Shown in pieces: positions 16,229 through 25,574 of a stretch of 33,604 nucleotides of DNA. The stretch spans positions 1 through 33,604 of the forward strand of contig JALCDN010000015.1 of the NCBI GenBank assembly GCA_022641595.1. The letters run 5' to 3'. The notes beneath the pieces were generated by a model. That model had not been told where the DNA came from. It did no database searches and saw only the letters and a program-made list of their open reading frames with translations. The number at the start of each line of letters is the position of its first letter. Positions within the stretch are counted from its first letter, which is position 1. Both the position numbers and the translations under genes were made by a program. Source of the stretch: Ruminococcus sp. (GTDB taxonomy: Bacteria > Bacillota > Clostridia > Oscillospirales > Ruminococcaceae).

Positions 16229-18081
16229 ATATTACATATTTTGAAAGGAACCGCTGTTTCAGAACATTATCATTGCTGCAACCTGCATTGACTGATAACT
16301 GTTCTCAGCTTAACATTATGAATGACTACTCTTTTCCCGACGAAAGCTGCTACGTCATCGGTGAAGCAGTTATTGACAGCAGCCTGCATACTCAACGTGC
16401 CGATGAGGAATTTTTCAGCTACTTCGGAAACGATGTTATATACTCTATTCAACGTACTATTCATGACGATGATTTCCCTCGCCTTAAAGTTTTGCTCGAT
16501 AATATCGCTCCGTTTGAAATAAGAAAAATTGCTCTGCGAATGAAAGGCATAAACTCCGAGTTTCGCTGGATGTGCGTTTCAGTTTCTCTTTGTAATTCAA
16601 AAGAGCCAAACTACCGCCTGAGAATCACTGATATTCTCTCTCTTGAACAGCTCTTTTATTCTTGTCAGTATAAAATTTCCGAGTTTCATCAGATCCTTAG
16701 TATGATTGAGGAGCTTTCATTTGAATATTCATTTGAGACCGAACGTATAAAAATCTCAATGTTCGACTGTTTCCGAACCATAACGCTTACAGATGAGCCG
16801 CTTCCTCTCTGGCAGCAGAAAGCTGTCTCATCAGGCTGGATTCCGCCAAGATTCACCGAAACTTTTGACAAGCTCTGCTCCGACATAAAAAATGGTACTT
16901 ACAAATTTGAATATGAACTCGAATCTGCTCTGCTTACCGCAGGAAAATCACATGAACTCAACCTTTTTAAAGGAGTCACAAGATACGATGACCTTGAACA
17001 TAAAAAAGTTATCGGCATCATCTCTGTAATAAGTTCAAAATACAAGTCCAAAGAAACAAGCTCATCTGTTGACAACAGCTATGACTCATTATCAGGTCTG
17101 CTTTCAAAACGTGCCATAACCGAAAATGCAATGCGCATAATCGCCGCTGCACCACACTATAACGTTAATTTCGTTCTGCTCGACATTGATAACTTTACTC
17201 GTCTGAATGCTGATTATGGTCACCTTTTTGGTGACGAAGTCCTCTTTACTGTCGCAAATATTATTAAAAGTGCCATTGGCACCCGTGGCATCGCAGGCAG
17301 AATAAGCGGCGGCGGCTTTATGATCGTTATTGAGGAAACTGTTGACGAAACCGATTTACGCAGCATTCTCAGAGCTATTCGCACAAAAATAGACTGGGCT
17401 TTCTCAAACAGATTTGAAAATCTTATTCTTACCTGTTCAATGGGTATTTCAACTTACCCTGTCGACAGCAAGATTTACGACGAACTATTTATGCAAGCTG
17501 ACAAAGCTCTTTTTATTGCTCAGGAAAAAGGAAAAAACAGATATGTTATATATGACGTAAGCAAGCATGGTGCTGTTGAAATGGACACGCAGAACAAAAT
17601 TGCTTACCTGAACTACAAAAAATCAGTATCAAATCACATAAATTTCATCGGTACAATTACTGATCGTCTCGTTTCCGGAAATCTGCCTGAACTTTCACAA
17701 CTGCTCGATGAAATACGAATCCAGTTCGCTCTCGACAGTGCATACATATTCCACGGAGCTGCAATGAAACCTATTGTATCGTGCGGAAACTCTTCAGATA
17801 TTGATGCTATGTATATTTTCTCAGATTCATACAACGAGAAATTCAGCGGCGACGGCGTACTTGCCGTTGACAACATAAACGAACTCGAAGGACGTGCCGA
17901 CGAAGCTTTTACTGCATTTACATCGCAAAATATAATGGGTACGTTCCAATATCTGATTACCGACAAAAGCAAAATTATAGCACTTATTTCATTCAACTAC
18001 ATAAACCGTTTCAAAAAATGGTCCGAAACCGATGTAAATTATCTCACAATTCTCTGCCGTATTATTGCCGCCGTTCTTTAA
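16183..18081 (+). CDS. Degenerate GGDEF-domain protein with PAS-like N-terminal and additional C-terminal region
   Basis: DSLSGLLSKRAITENAMRI...LLDIDNFTRLNADYGHLFGDEVL...RISGGGFMIVIEE; GGDEF fold with SGGGF at the active-site motif. Start uncertain: 16183 lies inside repeat A; ATG 16318 is an alternative. Confidence 0.85.
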   Translation: MPFIASFLKEVFRNTHITYFERNRCFRTLSLLQPALTDNCSQLNIMNDYSFPDESCYVIGEAVIDSSLHTQRADEEFFSYFGNDVIYSIQRTIHDDDFPRLKVLLDNIAPFEIRKIALRMKGINSEFRWMCVSVSLCNSKEPNYRLRITDILSLEQLFYSCQYKISEFHQILSMIEELSFEYSFETERIKISMFDCFRTITLTDEPLPLWQQKAVSSGWIPPRFTETFDKLCSDIKNGTYKFEYELESALLTAGKSHELNLFKGVTRYDDLEHKKVIGIISVISSKYKSKETSSSVDNSYDSLSGLLSKRAITENAMRIIAAAPHYNVNFVLLDIDNFTRLNADYGHLFGDEVLFTVANIIKSAIGTRGIAGRISGGGFMIVIEETVDETDLRSILRAIRTKIDWAFSNRFENLILTCSMGISTYPVDSKIYDELFMQADKALFIAQEKGKNRYVIYDVSKHGAVEMDTQNKIAYLNYKKSVSNHINFIGTITDRLVSGNLPELSQLLDEIRIQFALDSAYIFHGAAMKPIVSCGNSSDIDAMYIFSDSYNEKFSGDGVLAVDNINELEGRADEAFTAFTSQNIMGTFQYLITDKSKIIALISFNYINRFKKWSETDVNYLTILCRIIAAVL

Positions 18082-18111
18082 AGATTTATAGCTTTTCCTT
18101 GTAAAAAAGTC

Positions 18112-18139
18112 GAGCCGATGTAATTAATTACATCGGCTC
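18112..18139. terminator. Palindromic terminator between convergent genes
   Basis: GAGCCGATGTAATT/AATTACATCGGCTC, 14-bp perfect inverted repeat. Confidence 0.7.
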
Positions 18140-18177
18140 ACTTTATTTATTTTAAGAGGGACTGTAGAACGCTTAAT

Positions 18178-21100
18178 TTAAGCAATCGGAAGTGTTGCTA
18201 CAAGACCAAGTACTTTCTGCTGAATTGTAACAGCGTCCTGTGCATTTATACCATTTCCGCTACCCTGAACATCAGAATTTGCCTTGCCCTGTGCTGAAAG
18301 TGGGAACTTTGTTGAATTTATAAGTGAACGTCTTACTGCAACAACGTCTGAAATATCAATCTTGCCATCGCAGTTTGCATCGCCATACAAACTTACTGAC
18401 TGCTGTGCTGATGTAGTTTTTGTTGTAGTTGTCATTGTAGTTGTTGAAGCTGTTGTAGCAGTTGTAACTACAGGAGGATTTGGTGAATCTGAATTGAGTC
18501 TGTAACCCATTGTTGCATATGAACCGTTTGAGAGGGTTGTATAGAATCCATTTGTATTAAGAGTTCCATCTGCATTTCTCCAGAGAGCGTCGAAATCAGA
18601 CTTCATCGGAGCAACAGAAGTGCTTATAAAGTCAGCATCTGTAAGTCCTGAGAACTTTGTACCAATCTTGGAACCGTTGTCAACCTTGGTATCAGCATCA
18701 ACCTTGTAATAGCCGCCATTGTAATACACACCGTTTGCATATGTTCCGACATACTTATCGTTGACTGCAACTGCAGAACCGCCATAGTAAGAGATAAGAT
18801 TATCAAAGTCGCAATTGTTGCAACGATATGCAGAATAGTTAGGCTTACCGTTCTTGCCGAAGTTGTTGTTTACAGCTGTACAGTTCTTTATTGAGCCCAG
18901 AAGCGGGTTGTTATTATCAGTGAAACCGCAGTGGAGGTTCTCAAATGAAAGACAGTTTTCAACAACGTGAGCTGTACCTACGCCTGCACCACCAAGCTTG
19001 AATCCGTTACCATCGCAGTCACCGTAGCCTTCACCAAATTCTGTGTAGCCGTTTCTGAAAGCGATACTGTTCTTGATGGTTACAACACCTGTAGGTCCTG
19101 TTTCGGTTTTTGCATAAAGATCCCAACCATCATCGGAGTTATTGTATGACATACAGCCATCAAATACATTGCCCTCACCACAGGTAAGCTTTGCAGCAAA
19201 ACCATCAGCATTTTCCATTGTAGCGTCATCGCAGTTATCCTTTGATGTACAGTTGTAGATGTAGTTGCCTGTAGGCCACTGAGCAATAGTGCTGTATGAA
19301 GTCTGATAACGTGAAATCTGAAGACCCGTATCCTGATTATCATTGAACACCATTCTTTCAATCTTGTTGTAATCGCCTGAAAGAAGCATTCCGTTATCGC
19401 CGGCCTTTGTGATTTCAAAGTTATAGAAGTGCCAATATGCACCGTCAAGAATAACGCCTCTGTTTGTAGGAGATGTTCCGAGTGAAGAGAAGTCCCATAC
19501 TACCTTTGCACCTGGATATGCGGAAATTGTTTTAAGTGCAGAAGCAGTACCGCTGTTGCTTTCCTCGATAACAAGTGTCTTGTCCATTTTGTATGTGCCG
19601 TTGAGAAGGTAAATCGTACCGCCTGCCTTGACAGCACTTACAGCGGAATAAACATCTGTAGGTGAATCAATTGAAGCACCTGAGCCGCCGCCGTTTGGTG
19701 AGCAGTAGATTACGTCAGAGCCTGTTACCGGCTTTGTAGGAGTTGTAGAACCTGAAGTTGTTACTGTTGTAATATGAGTTACAACAGGAGCTGTTGCAGC
19801 AGTTGTGGCAGTTGTAACCGCAGGAGTTGTAACGACCGGTGAATCGTCCTTTACAAAACCGCTTCCGATAGCGAGAATTGAAGTTTTATAACTTGTAAGA
19901 GCTGTTTTAAGAGCCTGATTTACAGCATAGCTTGCATCATCGACTGAGTTATCGAAAGTCCACTTGAAGTCGCCGCCGTCAACACGACCAGCATTTGCAG
20001 TAACCTTTGCAGGAACGTCCTGAGCGTTATCAGCAGTGTATTTGTACATTGTTGCAGAAGTATCAAAGTTGTTGTAAGTAGTGCCGCCGTTCTTTGTCTT
20101 GACTGTTGACGGAACTGATTCTGTTCTTGAAGAAGCCTCATATGCATCGAAATCAGCAGCATTTTGCTGATATGTTACAAAAGACTTCTGACCTGTCATA
20201 AAGTTTCCGAAAGACTTGATAATGCCGCCTGTTTCGCCTGAGAAAGTACCGCCTGTAGCGACATCCGAGCCTTGCTCTGAAGAAAGCATTGGATAGCCGC
20301 AGTTTCTGTAGTAGTTATTTTCAGCGAATGCTGAAGCGCCCATAGTAACACCGATACCGTACTTAGCGTTTCCGTCGAAGTAGTTGTTGTAAACATGAAC
20401 GGAACAGGTTCTGATTCTTGGGTGACGTGAATCCGAGTGATCATACCAGTTATGGTGATAAGTTATATAATTATCTGTCGATTCGCTCTTCATACCCTGA
20501 AGGTTACATTTTCCGTTATCCCAGAAGTGGTTGTAAGAGTGAGTAACATAAGTAGAAGTTTTTGTATCGAGAGCTCCGTCGCCCTTAGCCTGATCAGCAT
20601 CGCCGCCTGGATTGCCGTAGAAGAAATCACAGTTATGAACCCAGATGTGGTCATTAGCCTGTTGTAAACCGCAATCATCGCCTTCGCTGCTGTTTGTGTT
20701 CATAAAGCCTATATTTCTTACTTCAACGTCTGAGCTGTTTTTCATAACAATTCCGAAGCCGTTGAAAGTAGTATCATTGCCGATACCTTCGAGAGTAAGG
20801 CCTTCCTTGTTTGTGTCAACATAGAGGTCGCCGTTTGAATTTACGGCTGGCAGAGTAATATTGCCGATAAATCTTACACAAAGCGGACGGCTGTCCTTGC
20901 CTTTTTTGTAGCCGTTAAGAATACTCATAACGCCTGTGAATGTTTCCTCAGATTTGCCTGTATTTACTCCGAGTGAAACTGAGTCCTTGTTAGCGTCTGT
21001 AACATAAATAACTCTTGCATCGCTTTTAAGAGTACCGTCTTCGTTGTAAGCACCAGAGGAAGTGCCATTTACAAAGCCGAAGCCTGATCTATCGTGAGCT

Positions 21101-21495
21101 GTTGCAGTAACTGTAGCTGAAGCTGATTTTGAAGCATCTTCGTTTCCGTTGAAAACAGGAACGACCTTGAGGGTGTGGCTTCCTGCCTTGAGACCGACAG
21201 CATCGGCTCTGAAATAGCCTGCATACTGTCTGATAAGCATTGAATTGAGCTGAGTTCCGTCGCAATAAACGTTGTAGCCTGTTGCGTTATCAACCGGTGA
21301 CCACTGAACGTAAGCAGCCTCTGCACAGCCCTTCTGAGCTGTAAAAACGACGCTGCTGCTTGCGGCATATGAGTTTATAGAAGTATTTAAGTTTCCGAAA
21401 AAGCCGTTAGCCATTGCAGTACCTGCAAAAGCTGTAGCCATAACGGTAAGTGCAGTAACAGAAGCCATGCATTTTCTTAATTTTAAATTATACAT
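18178..21495 (-). CDS. Secreted multidomain pectate lyase: PL1-like + PL9-like + dockerin
   Basis: Signal peptide MYNLKLRKCMASVTALTVMATAFAGTAMA; PL1 motifs (DGALDTKTSTYVTHSYNHFWDN, HHNWYDHSDSRHPRIR); Thr-rich linkers; PL9-like parallel beta-helix (NADGFAAKLTCGEGNVFDGCMSYNNSDDGWDLYAK); C-terminal dockerin GDANCDGKIDISDVVAVRR...GINAQDAVTIQQKVLG; SD GGAGG. Confidence 0.93.
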   Translation of the reverse strand: MYNLKLRKCMASVTALTVMATAFAGTAMANGFFGNLNTSINSYAASSSVVFTAQKGCAEAAYVQWSPVDNATGYNVYCDGTQLNSMLIRQYAGYFRADAVGLKAGSHTLKVVPVFNGNEDASKSASATVTATAHDRSGFGFVNGTSSGAYNEDGTLKSDARVIYVTDANKDSVSLGVNTGKSEETFTGVMSILNGYKKGKDSRPLCVRFIGNITLPAVNSNGDLYVDTNKEGLTLEGIGNDTTFNGFGIVMKNSSDVEVRNIGFMNTNSSEGDDCGLQQANDHIWVHNCDFFYGNPGGDADQAKGDGALDTKTSTYVTHSYNHFWDNGKCNLQGMKSESTDNYITYHHNWYDHSDSRHPRIRTCSVHVYNNYFDGNAKYGIGVTMGASAFAENNYYRNCGYPMLSSEQGSDVATGGTFSGETGGIIKSFGNFMTGQKSFVTYQQNAADFDAYEASSRTESVPSTVKTKNGGTTYNNFDTSATMYKYTADNAQDVPAKVTANAGRVDGGDFKWTFDNSVDDASYAVNQALKTALTSYKTSILAIGSGFVKDDSPVVTTPAVTTATTAATAPVVTHITTVTTSGSTTPTKPVTGSDVIYCSPNGGGSGASIDSPTDVYSAVSAVKAGGTIYLLNGTYKMDKTLVIEESNSGTASALKTISAYPGAKVVWDFSSLGTSPTNRGVILDGAYWHFYNFEITKAGDNGMLLSGDYNKIERMVFNDNQDTGLQISRYQTSYSTIAQWPTGNYIYNCTSKDNCDDATMENADGFAAKLTCGEGNVFDGCMSYNNSDDGWDLYAKTETGPTGVVTIKNSIAFRNGYTEFGEGYGDCDGNGFKLGGAGVGTAHVVENCLSFENLHCGFTDNNNPLLGSIKNCTAVNNNFGKNGKPNYSAYRCNNCDFDNLISYYGGSAVAVNDKYVGTYANGVYYNGGYYKVDADTKVDNGSKIGTKFSGLTDADFISTSVAPMKSDFDALWRNADGTLNTNGFYTTLSNGSYATMGYRLNSDSPNPPVVTTATTASTTTMTTTTKTTSAQQSVSLYGDANCDGKIDISDVVAVRRSLINSTKFPLSAQGKANSDVQGSGNGINAQDAVTIQQKVLGLVATLPIA

Positions 21496-21708
21496 AGTCC
21501 CAACCTCCAAAATAAATTGTAATTTCATTTTTTCTTGTACCATAATTATATCCTAATATTTTGAAACTTGCAATGATTAATAGTCTTTAAAAACTGATAT
21601 ATCTTGCTAAATCCGTAGAAAGAGTTTAAAAGTAGACAAATTTAGTTAGTGGTTTTTGTATGAAGTTACCATAACAGTTGATTCGTATTTGTTAAAAGAT
21701 ACAAAAAA

Positions 21709-21734
21709 ACAGGAAGTGCAAATGCACTTCCTGT
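21709..21734 (-). terminator. Rho-independent terminator after rplA
   Basis: ACAGGAAGTGCA/TGCACTTCCTGT stem, TTTTTTT on the minus strand. Confidence 0.9.
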
Positions 21735-21753
21735 AACATATGTTAAAAGTTAA

Positions 21754-22449
21754 TCAGACACCATACTTAGCAGTAGCAACCGGGATTCCAGGGCCCATTG
21801 TTGAAGTAAGAGTGCATGACTTAAGGAATGAACCCTTTGCAGAAGCAGGCTTAGCCTTTACAACTGCGTCCATAAGGGTGTTGAAGTTCTCTTCAAGCTT
21901 AGCTGCACCAAAAGAAGCCTTGCCTATTGGGCAGTGAATGATGTTAGTTTTGTCAAGACGGTACTCAATCTTACCTGCCTTAGCTTCTGTTACAGCCTTA
22001 GCAACGTCAGGAGTTACAGTACCTGCCTTAGGGTTAGGCATAAGTCCACGAGGACCGAGAACCTTACCGAGACGACCTACCATACCCATCATATCAGGTG
22101 AAGCGACAACAACGTCGAAGTCCATCCAGTTTTCCTTCATAATCTTGTCAACGAGATCCTGACCGCCAACGTAATCAGCACCTGCAGCCTTAGCAGCATC
22201 GTACTTATTTTCCTTACAGAATACACAGACTCTTACAGTCTTACCTGTACCGTTAGGAAGTACTACAGCACCTCTTACCTGCTGGTCAGCGTGTCTTGAG
22301 TCAACGCCGAGACGGATATGAAGTTCAATTGTTTCGTCAAACTTAGCCTTTGCGTTCTTGCAAACCAGATCAAAAGCCTCAGCGGACTCATATAGCTTTG
22401 AAAAATCAACAGCTTTAGCGCTGTCAGCATATTTCTTGCCGTGTTTCAT
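21754..22449 (-). CDS. rplA: 50S ribosomal protein L1
   Basis: [50 protein letters not shown]; conserved operon context. Confidence 0.98.
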   Translation of the reverse strand: MKHGKKYADSAKAVDFSKLYESAEAFDLVCKNAKAKFDETIELHIRLGVDSRHADQQVRGAVVLPNGTGKTVRVCVFCKENKYDAAKAAGADYVGGQDLVDKIMKENWMDFDVVVASPDMMGMVGRLGKVLGPRGLMPNPKAGTVTPDVAKAVTEAKAGKIEYRLDKTNIIHCPIGKASFGAAKLEENFNTLMDAVVKAKPASAKGSFLKSCTLTSTMGPGIPVATAKYGV

Positions 22450-22587
22450 AATATATCCTCCTATTTAAGTGGTAATACCAATAAGCTCAGACGCTTACCG
22501 ATTAGCGGAAATTTCCTCCCACCATTGAGAAGTCAGAAACAAGACCCGGTAAATACCGAATCTTATTCGTCATTCAATTGAAATTAA

Positions 22588-23013
22588 TTAGTCAACGACT
22601 ACAACGCCCATTGAGCGAGCAGTACCTGCGATCATGCTCATAGCTGTTTCGATTGAGCCTGCATTGAGGTCAGGCATTTTCTGCTCAGCGATTTTTCTGA
22701 TCTGTTCCTTAGTGATATTAGCGACCTTAGTCTTGTTAGGAACACCTGAAGCTGTATCAATACCGCAAGCCTTCTTGATAAGAACGGCAGCTGGCGGAGT
22801 TTTTGTTACAAAAGTGAATGAACGGTCTGCATAAACAGTTATAACAACAGGAATAATAAGACCGATATCGTTCTTAGTTCTCTCGTTGAATTCCTTAGTA
22901 AATGCCATAATATTAACACCGTGCTGACCAAGTGCAGGACCAACCGGTGGTGCAGGAGTAGCCTTTCCTGCTGCGATCTGAAGCTTAATGTAGCCTACTA
23001 CTTTCTGTGCCAT
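22588..23013 (-). CDS. rplK: 50S ribosomal protein L11
   Basis: [52 protein letters not shown]. Confidence 0.98.
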   Translation of the reverse strand: MAQKVVGYIKLQIAAGKATPAPPVGPALGQHGVNIMAFTKEFNERTKNDIGLIIPVVITVYADRSFTFVTKTPPAAVLIKKACGIDTASGVPNKTKVANITKEQIRKIAEQKMPDLNAGSIETAMSMIAGTARSMGVVVVD

Positions 23014-23106
23014 TTGAATTCGCACCTCCATAATGTGGTAAATGGCGAGATAATGTTGATTTTACCTCTCCCACTGAAGCTTCTTGTGAGCTTCTTTTGA
23101 CCTTAA

Positions 23107-23637
23107 CTAATCGTCCTGACGGGCAACCTGACTTAAAGGCAGGGTCGTCGGGGTTTCACGTCCGAACATAGAGACGAGAACGTCAACTGTATGTTCTTCT
23201 GTATTGATAGCCTGAACGATACCGACAAAACCGTCCATAGCCGTACCGATGATTTTGATTCTGTCGCCGACGCCGAAGTTTACTTCTATTGAAGGAGAAA
23301 CGTCGATGCCGAAGAGTGACTGAACTTCTTCTTCGGAAAGCGGTGTAGGTTCTGAAGCCGGGCCTACGAAGCCTGTGCAGCCTCGGGTATTTCTAACGAC
23401 GTACCATGAATCGTCAGTGCATATCATTTTCAGCAAAACGTAGCCGGGGTAAGTTTTGCGTTCTACCTCTTTAGTTTTGCCGTCGGTGATTTCCGTCACC
23501 GTTTCTGTAGGAACTCTAACTTCCTGGATAAGATCATGAAGCTTACGGTTTTCGACAACCTTTTCTATGTTTTGTGCTACCTTATTCTCATAGCCCGAGT
23601 AGGTGTGAATAACGTACCACTTAGCTGCTTCTGACAT
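23107..23637 (-). CDS. nusG: Transcription termination/antitermination protein NusG
   Basis: MSEAAKWYVIHTYSGYENKVAQNIEKVVENRKL...; KOW motif near the C-terminus. Confidence 0.98.
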   Translation of the reverse strand: MSEAAKWYVIHTYSGYENKVAQNIEKVVENRKLHDLIQEVRVPTETVTEITDGKTKEVERKTYPGYVLLKMICTDDSWYVVRNTRGCTGFVGPASEPTPLSEEEVQSLFGIDVSPSIEVNFGVGDRIKIIGTAMDGFVGIVQAINTEEHTVDVLVSMFGRETPTTLPLSQVARQDD

Positions 23638-23663
23638 TACAAATCCTCCTTAGACTTCCCGAA

Positions 23664-23906
23664 TCAGCGATTATAAAGTAAATTCATAAGTTTCAGAAAA
23701 CCAAAGTCGAGCAAACCTACGAATGTGCTTGAAAGTACAACTGTAGCGAGAACAACAGCGGTGTTATTCACGACAGTCTGCTTTGTCGGCCATACTACTT
23801 TTTTGATTTCGCTTCTCAAGTCCTTAAACCATTTGGCAAGCTTATTAGGCTTCTTAGGAGTGTTTTCGGACTTTTCTGAGGTCAATGTTTCCTTATCCTT
23901 AGCCAT
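23664..23906 (-). CDS. secE: Preprotein translocase subunit SecE
   Basis: LAKWFKDLRSEIKKVVWPTKQTVVNNTAVVLATVVLSSTFVGLLDFG. Confidence 0.96.
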   Translation of the reverse strand: MAKDKETLTSEKSENTPKKPNKLAKWFKDLRSEIKKVVWPTKQTVVNNTAVVLATVVLSSTFVGLLDFGFLKLMNLLYNR

Positions 23907-23923
23907 AATTCAAAGACCTCCGA

Positions 23924-24073
23924 TTACTTGGTTTCTCTGTGAAGAGTGTGTTTCTTACAGAACTTGCAGTATTTATTCATTTCAAGTCTGTCAGGATCGT
24001 TCTTCTTGTTCTTCTTTGAAACGTAATTGCGCTGTTTGCACTCTGTACAAGCTAAAGTAACCTTTACTCTCAT
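23924..24073 (-). CDS. rpmG: 50S ribosomal protein L33
   Basis: [59 protein letters not shown]. Confidence 0.97.
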   Translation of the reverse strand: MRVKVTLACTECKQRNYVSKKNKKNDPDRLEMNKYCKFCKKHTLHRETK

Positions 24074-24175
24074 ATCGGCACCTCCTGAAAAAATACTTCT
24101 TCCGTTTTGGCGGAAGGTAGGTTGTTTGCCTCCCTCAGACGGGGCAAAAAAATAAACCCCTGACGAGGTAATCTC

Positions 24176-24204
24176 ATTATAACACATTTCTTCCTGATTG
24201 TCAA
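24176..24204 (-). promoter_or_regulatory. Strong sigma-A promoter of the rpmG-secE-nusG-rplKA operon
   Basis: TTGACA, 17-bp spacer, TATAAT. Confidence 0.85.
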
Positions 24205-24359
24205 GCATTTTCCAAATTAAAATCGTATAGTACCGGGCATTGTACTGTCACAATTTGTTTTTCTTCTTTTTTCGATATTTTTCCTGTCGGCTATTGACTT
24301 TTTTTCGGTATTGTAATAAAATGAATATACTAATGAAAAATTAAAGAGGTATTTCTTAT

Positions 24360-25001
24360 ATGAATAAAATCAAGGATTTTATAGTAACGCTTTCAAAATC
24401 AACTAAAGTTACGCTTATTTCTTGTGCAAGCTTCATTTTTATGACAACGCTGATACTTTTTTTCTTTGTCATATTTCCTATAACACCTTCTGAGCGTGTT
24501 ATCTCGGGTCTTGGCAGAGAAGCTATAGTCTCTGGAACAACTGCCGCTGTAACCGATTCCAAAGGTTCAAAAGTTGTCGTTACTACTGTTACTATTGATA
24601 CTCGTCAGGTCGTTACTCCTGCACAGTCTCTTGCTGCTTATGACCCTAACGCCGTAGTTACTTATGCCAAAAAGGTATTCACAACAAACGAAAATTACGT
24701 TTATTCCGGAAATGCTATTCCTACCGGTGACCGCTATGATGACGAAACAGTCACAACTACTATTTCAGGTGACGACTCCTACAATAATAATGATAATAGT
24801 TATTCCCCTTCGGACAGTTCTTCTTATTCAAGTCCTGATTCACAACCGTCAACCGACTCACACCAGCCTGTTGTGACAGACCAGCCTTCTACTGATGCTC
24901 CTTCGAATTCAAAGGTTGAAGAACCTACTGATCCACAAAAATCTCCCGACACTACAGAGTCTCAGAATAACGACAACAATAATGATAATGCCGCTGATTA
25001 A
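24360..25001 (+). CDS. Membrane-anchored, Ser/Thr/Asn-rich extracytoplasmic protein of unknown function
   Basis: Single N-terminal TM (LISCASFIFMTTLILFFFVIFP) followed by a low-complexity S/T/D/N/P tail. Confidence 0.7.
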   Translation: MNKIKDFIVTLSKSTKVTLISCASFIFMTTLILFFFVIFPITPSERVISGLGREAIVSGTTAAVTDSKGSKVVVTTVTIDTRQVVTPAQSLAAYDPNAVVTYAKKVFTTNENYVYSGNAIPTGDRYDDETVTTTISGDDSYNNNDNSYSPSDSSSYSSPDSQPSTDSHQPVVTDQPSTDAPSNSKVEEPTDPQKSPDTTESQNNDNNNDNAAD

Positions 25002-25014
25002 TTTCAATTTTTAT

Positions 25015-25036
25015 GCCGCCTTCGGGCGGCTTTTTA
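25015..25036 (+). terminator. Rho-independent terminator
   Basis: GCCGCC-TTCG-GGCGGC followed by TTTTTATTTT. Confidence 0.93.
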
Positions 25037-25328
25037 TTTTGTGATTTTTCCAGTCTGGATTCTCATACACAATTATATTTTTTATAAGCAGTTGTTAAGT
25101 TGTAGCATAACAAAGTCAATTTTCATTTGTTGCTCTTTTGGAAATGATATCTAAACATTTAGATGATGCCATTATAGACTAAATTTATGAGTAGAATAAT
25201 AATTTTGTCACACTTCGTTGGGAGATTTTTCATACAATATCTGATACCTAAGCCACTAATATTTCCATGCAATTTGATATAATTTCGCACATATATTTTT
25301 GCACAATAAAATCGTGTATGCAAAAAAA

Positions 25329-25350
25329 TATCCGTCTAAAATAGGCGGAT
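25329..25350 (-). terminator. Terminator downstream of tRNA-Pro
   Basis: Minus strand TATCCGCCTATTTTAGACGGATA then TTTTTTTG. Confidence 0.8.
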
Positions 25351-25360
25351 AAAATATATA

Positions 25361-25437
25361 TGGTCGAGGTGACGTGATTCGAACACGCGACCCCTACGTC
25401 CCGAACGTAGTACTCTACCAAACTGAGCCACACCTCG
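25361..25437 (-). tRNA. tRNA-Pro, anticodon CGG, CCA encoded
   Basis: CGAGGTGTGGCTCAGTTTGGTAGAGTACTACGTTCGGGACGTAGGGGTCGCGTGTTCGAATCACGTCACCTCGACCA; full cloverleaf, anticodon loop TTCGGGA, C1-G72 as usual for bacterial tRNA-Pro. Confidence 0.96.
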
Positions 25438-25525
25438 ATTACAGATAATATTATAGCACATTTTTGAAATAATGTCAATAAGGAATTTTAAAATTATGTA
25501 TTATTTATTTTACAGCACAAAAAAT

Positions 25526-25550
25526 GGAAAGGCGAATAAATCGCCTTTCC
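25526..25550 (-). terminator. Terminator downstream of the PVLDD-repeat membrane protein gene
   Basis: GGAAAGGCGA/TCGCCTTTCC stem then ATTTTTTG on the minus strand. Confidence 0.85.
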
Positions 25551-25574
25551 TGGAATAAATTTAACATTAGCAGG

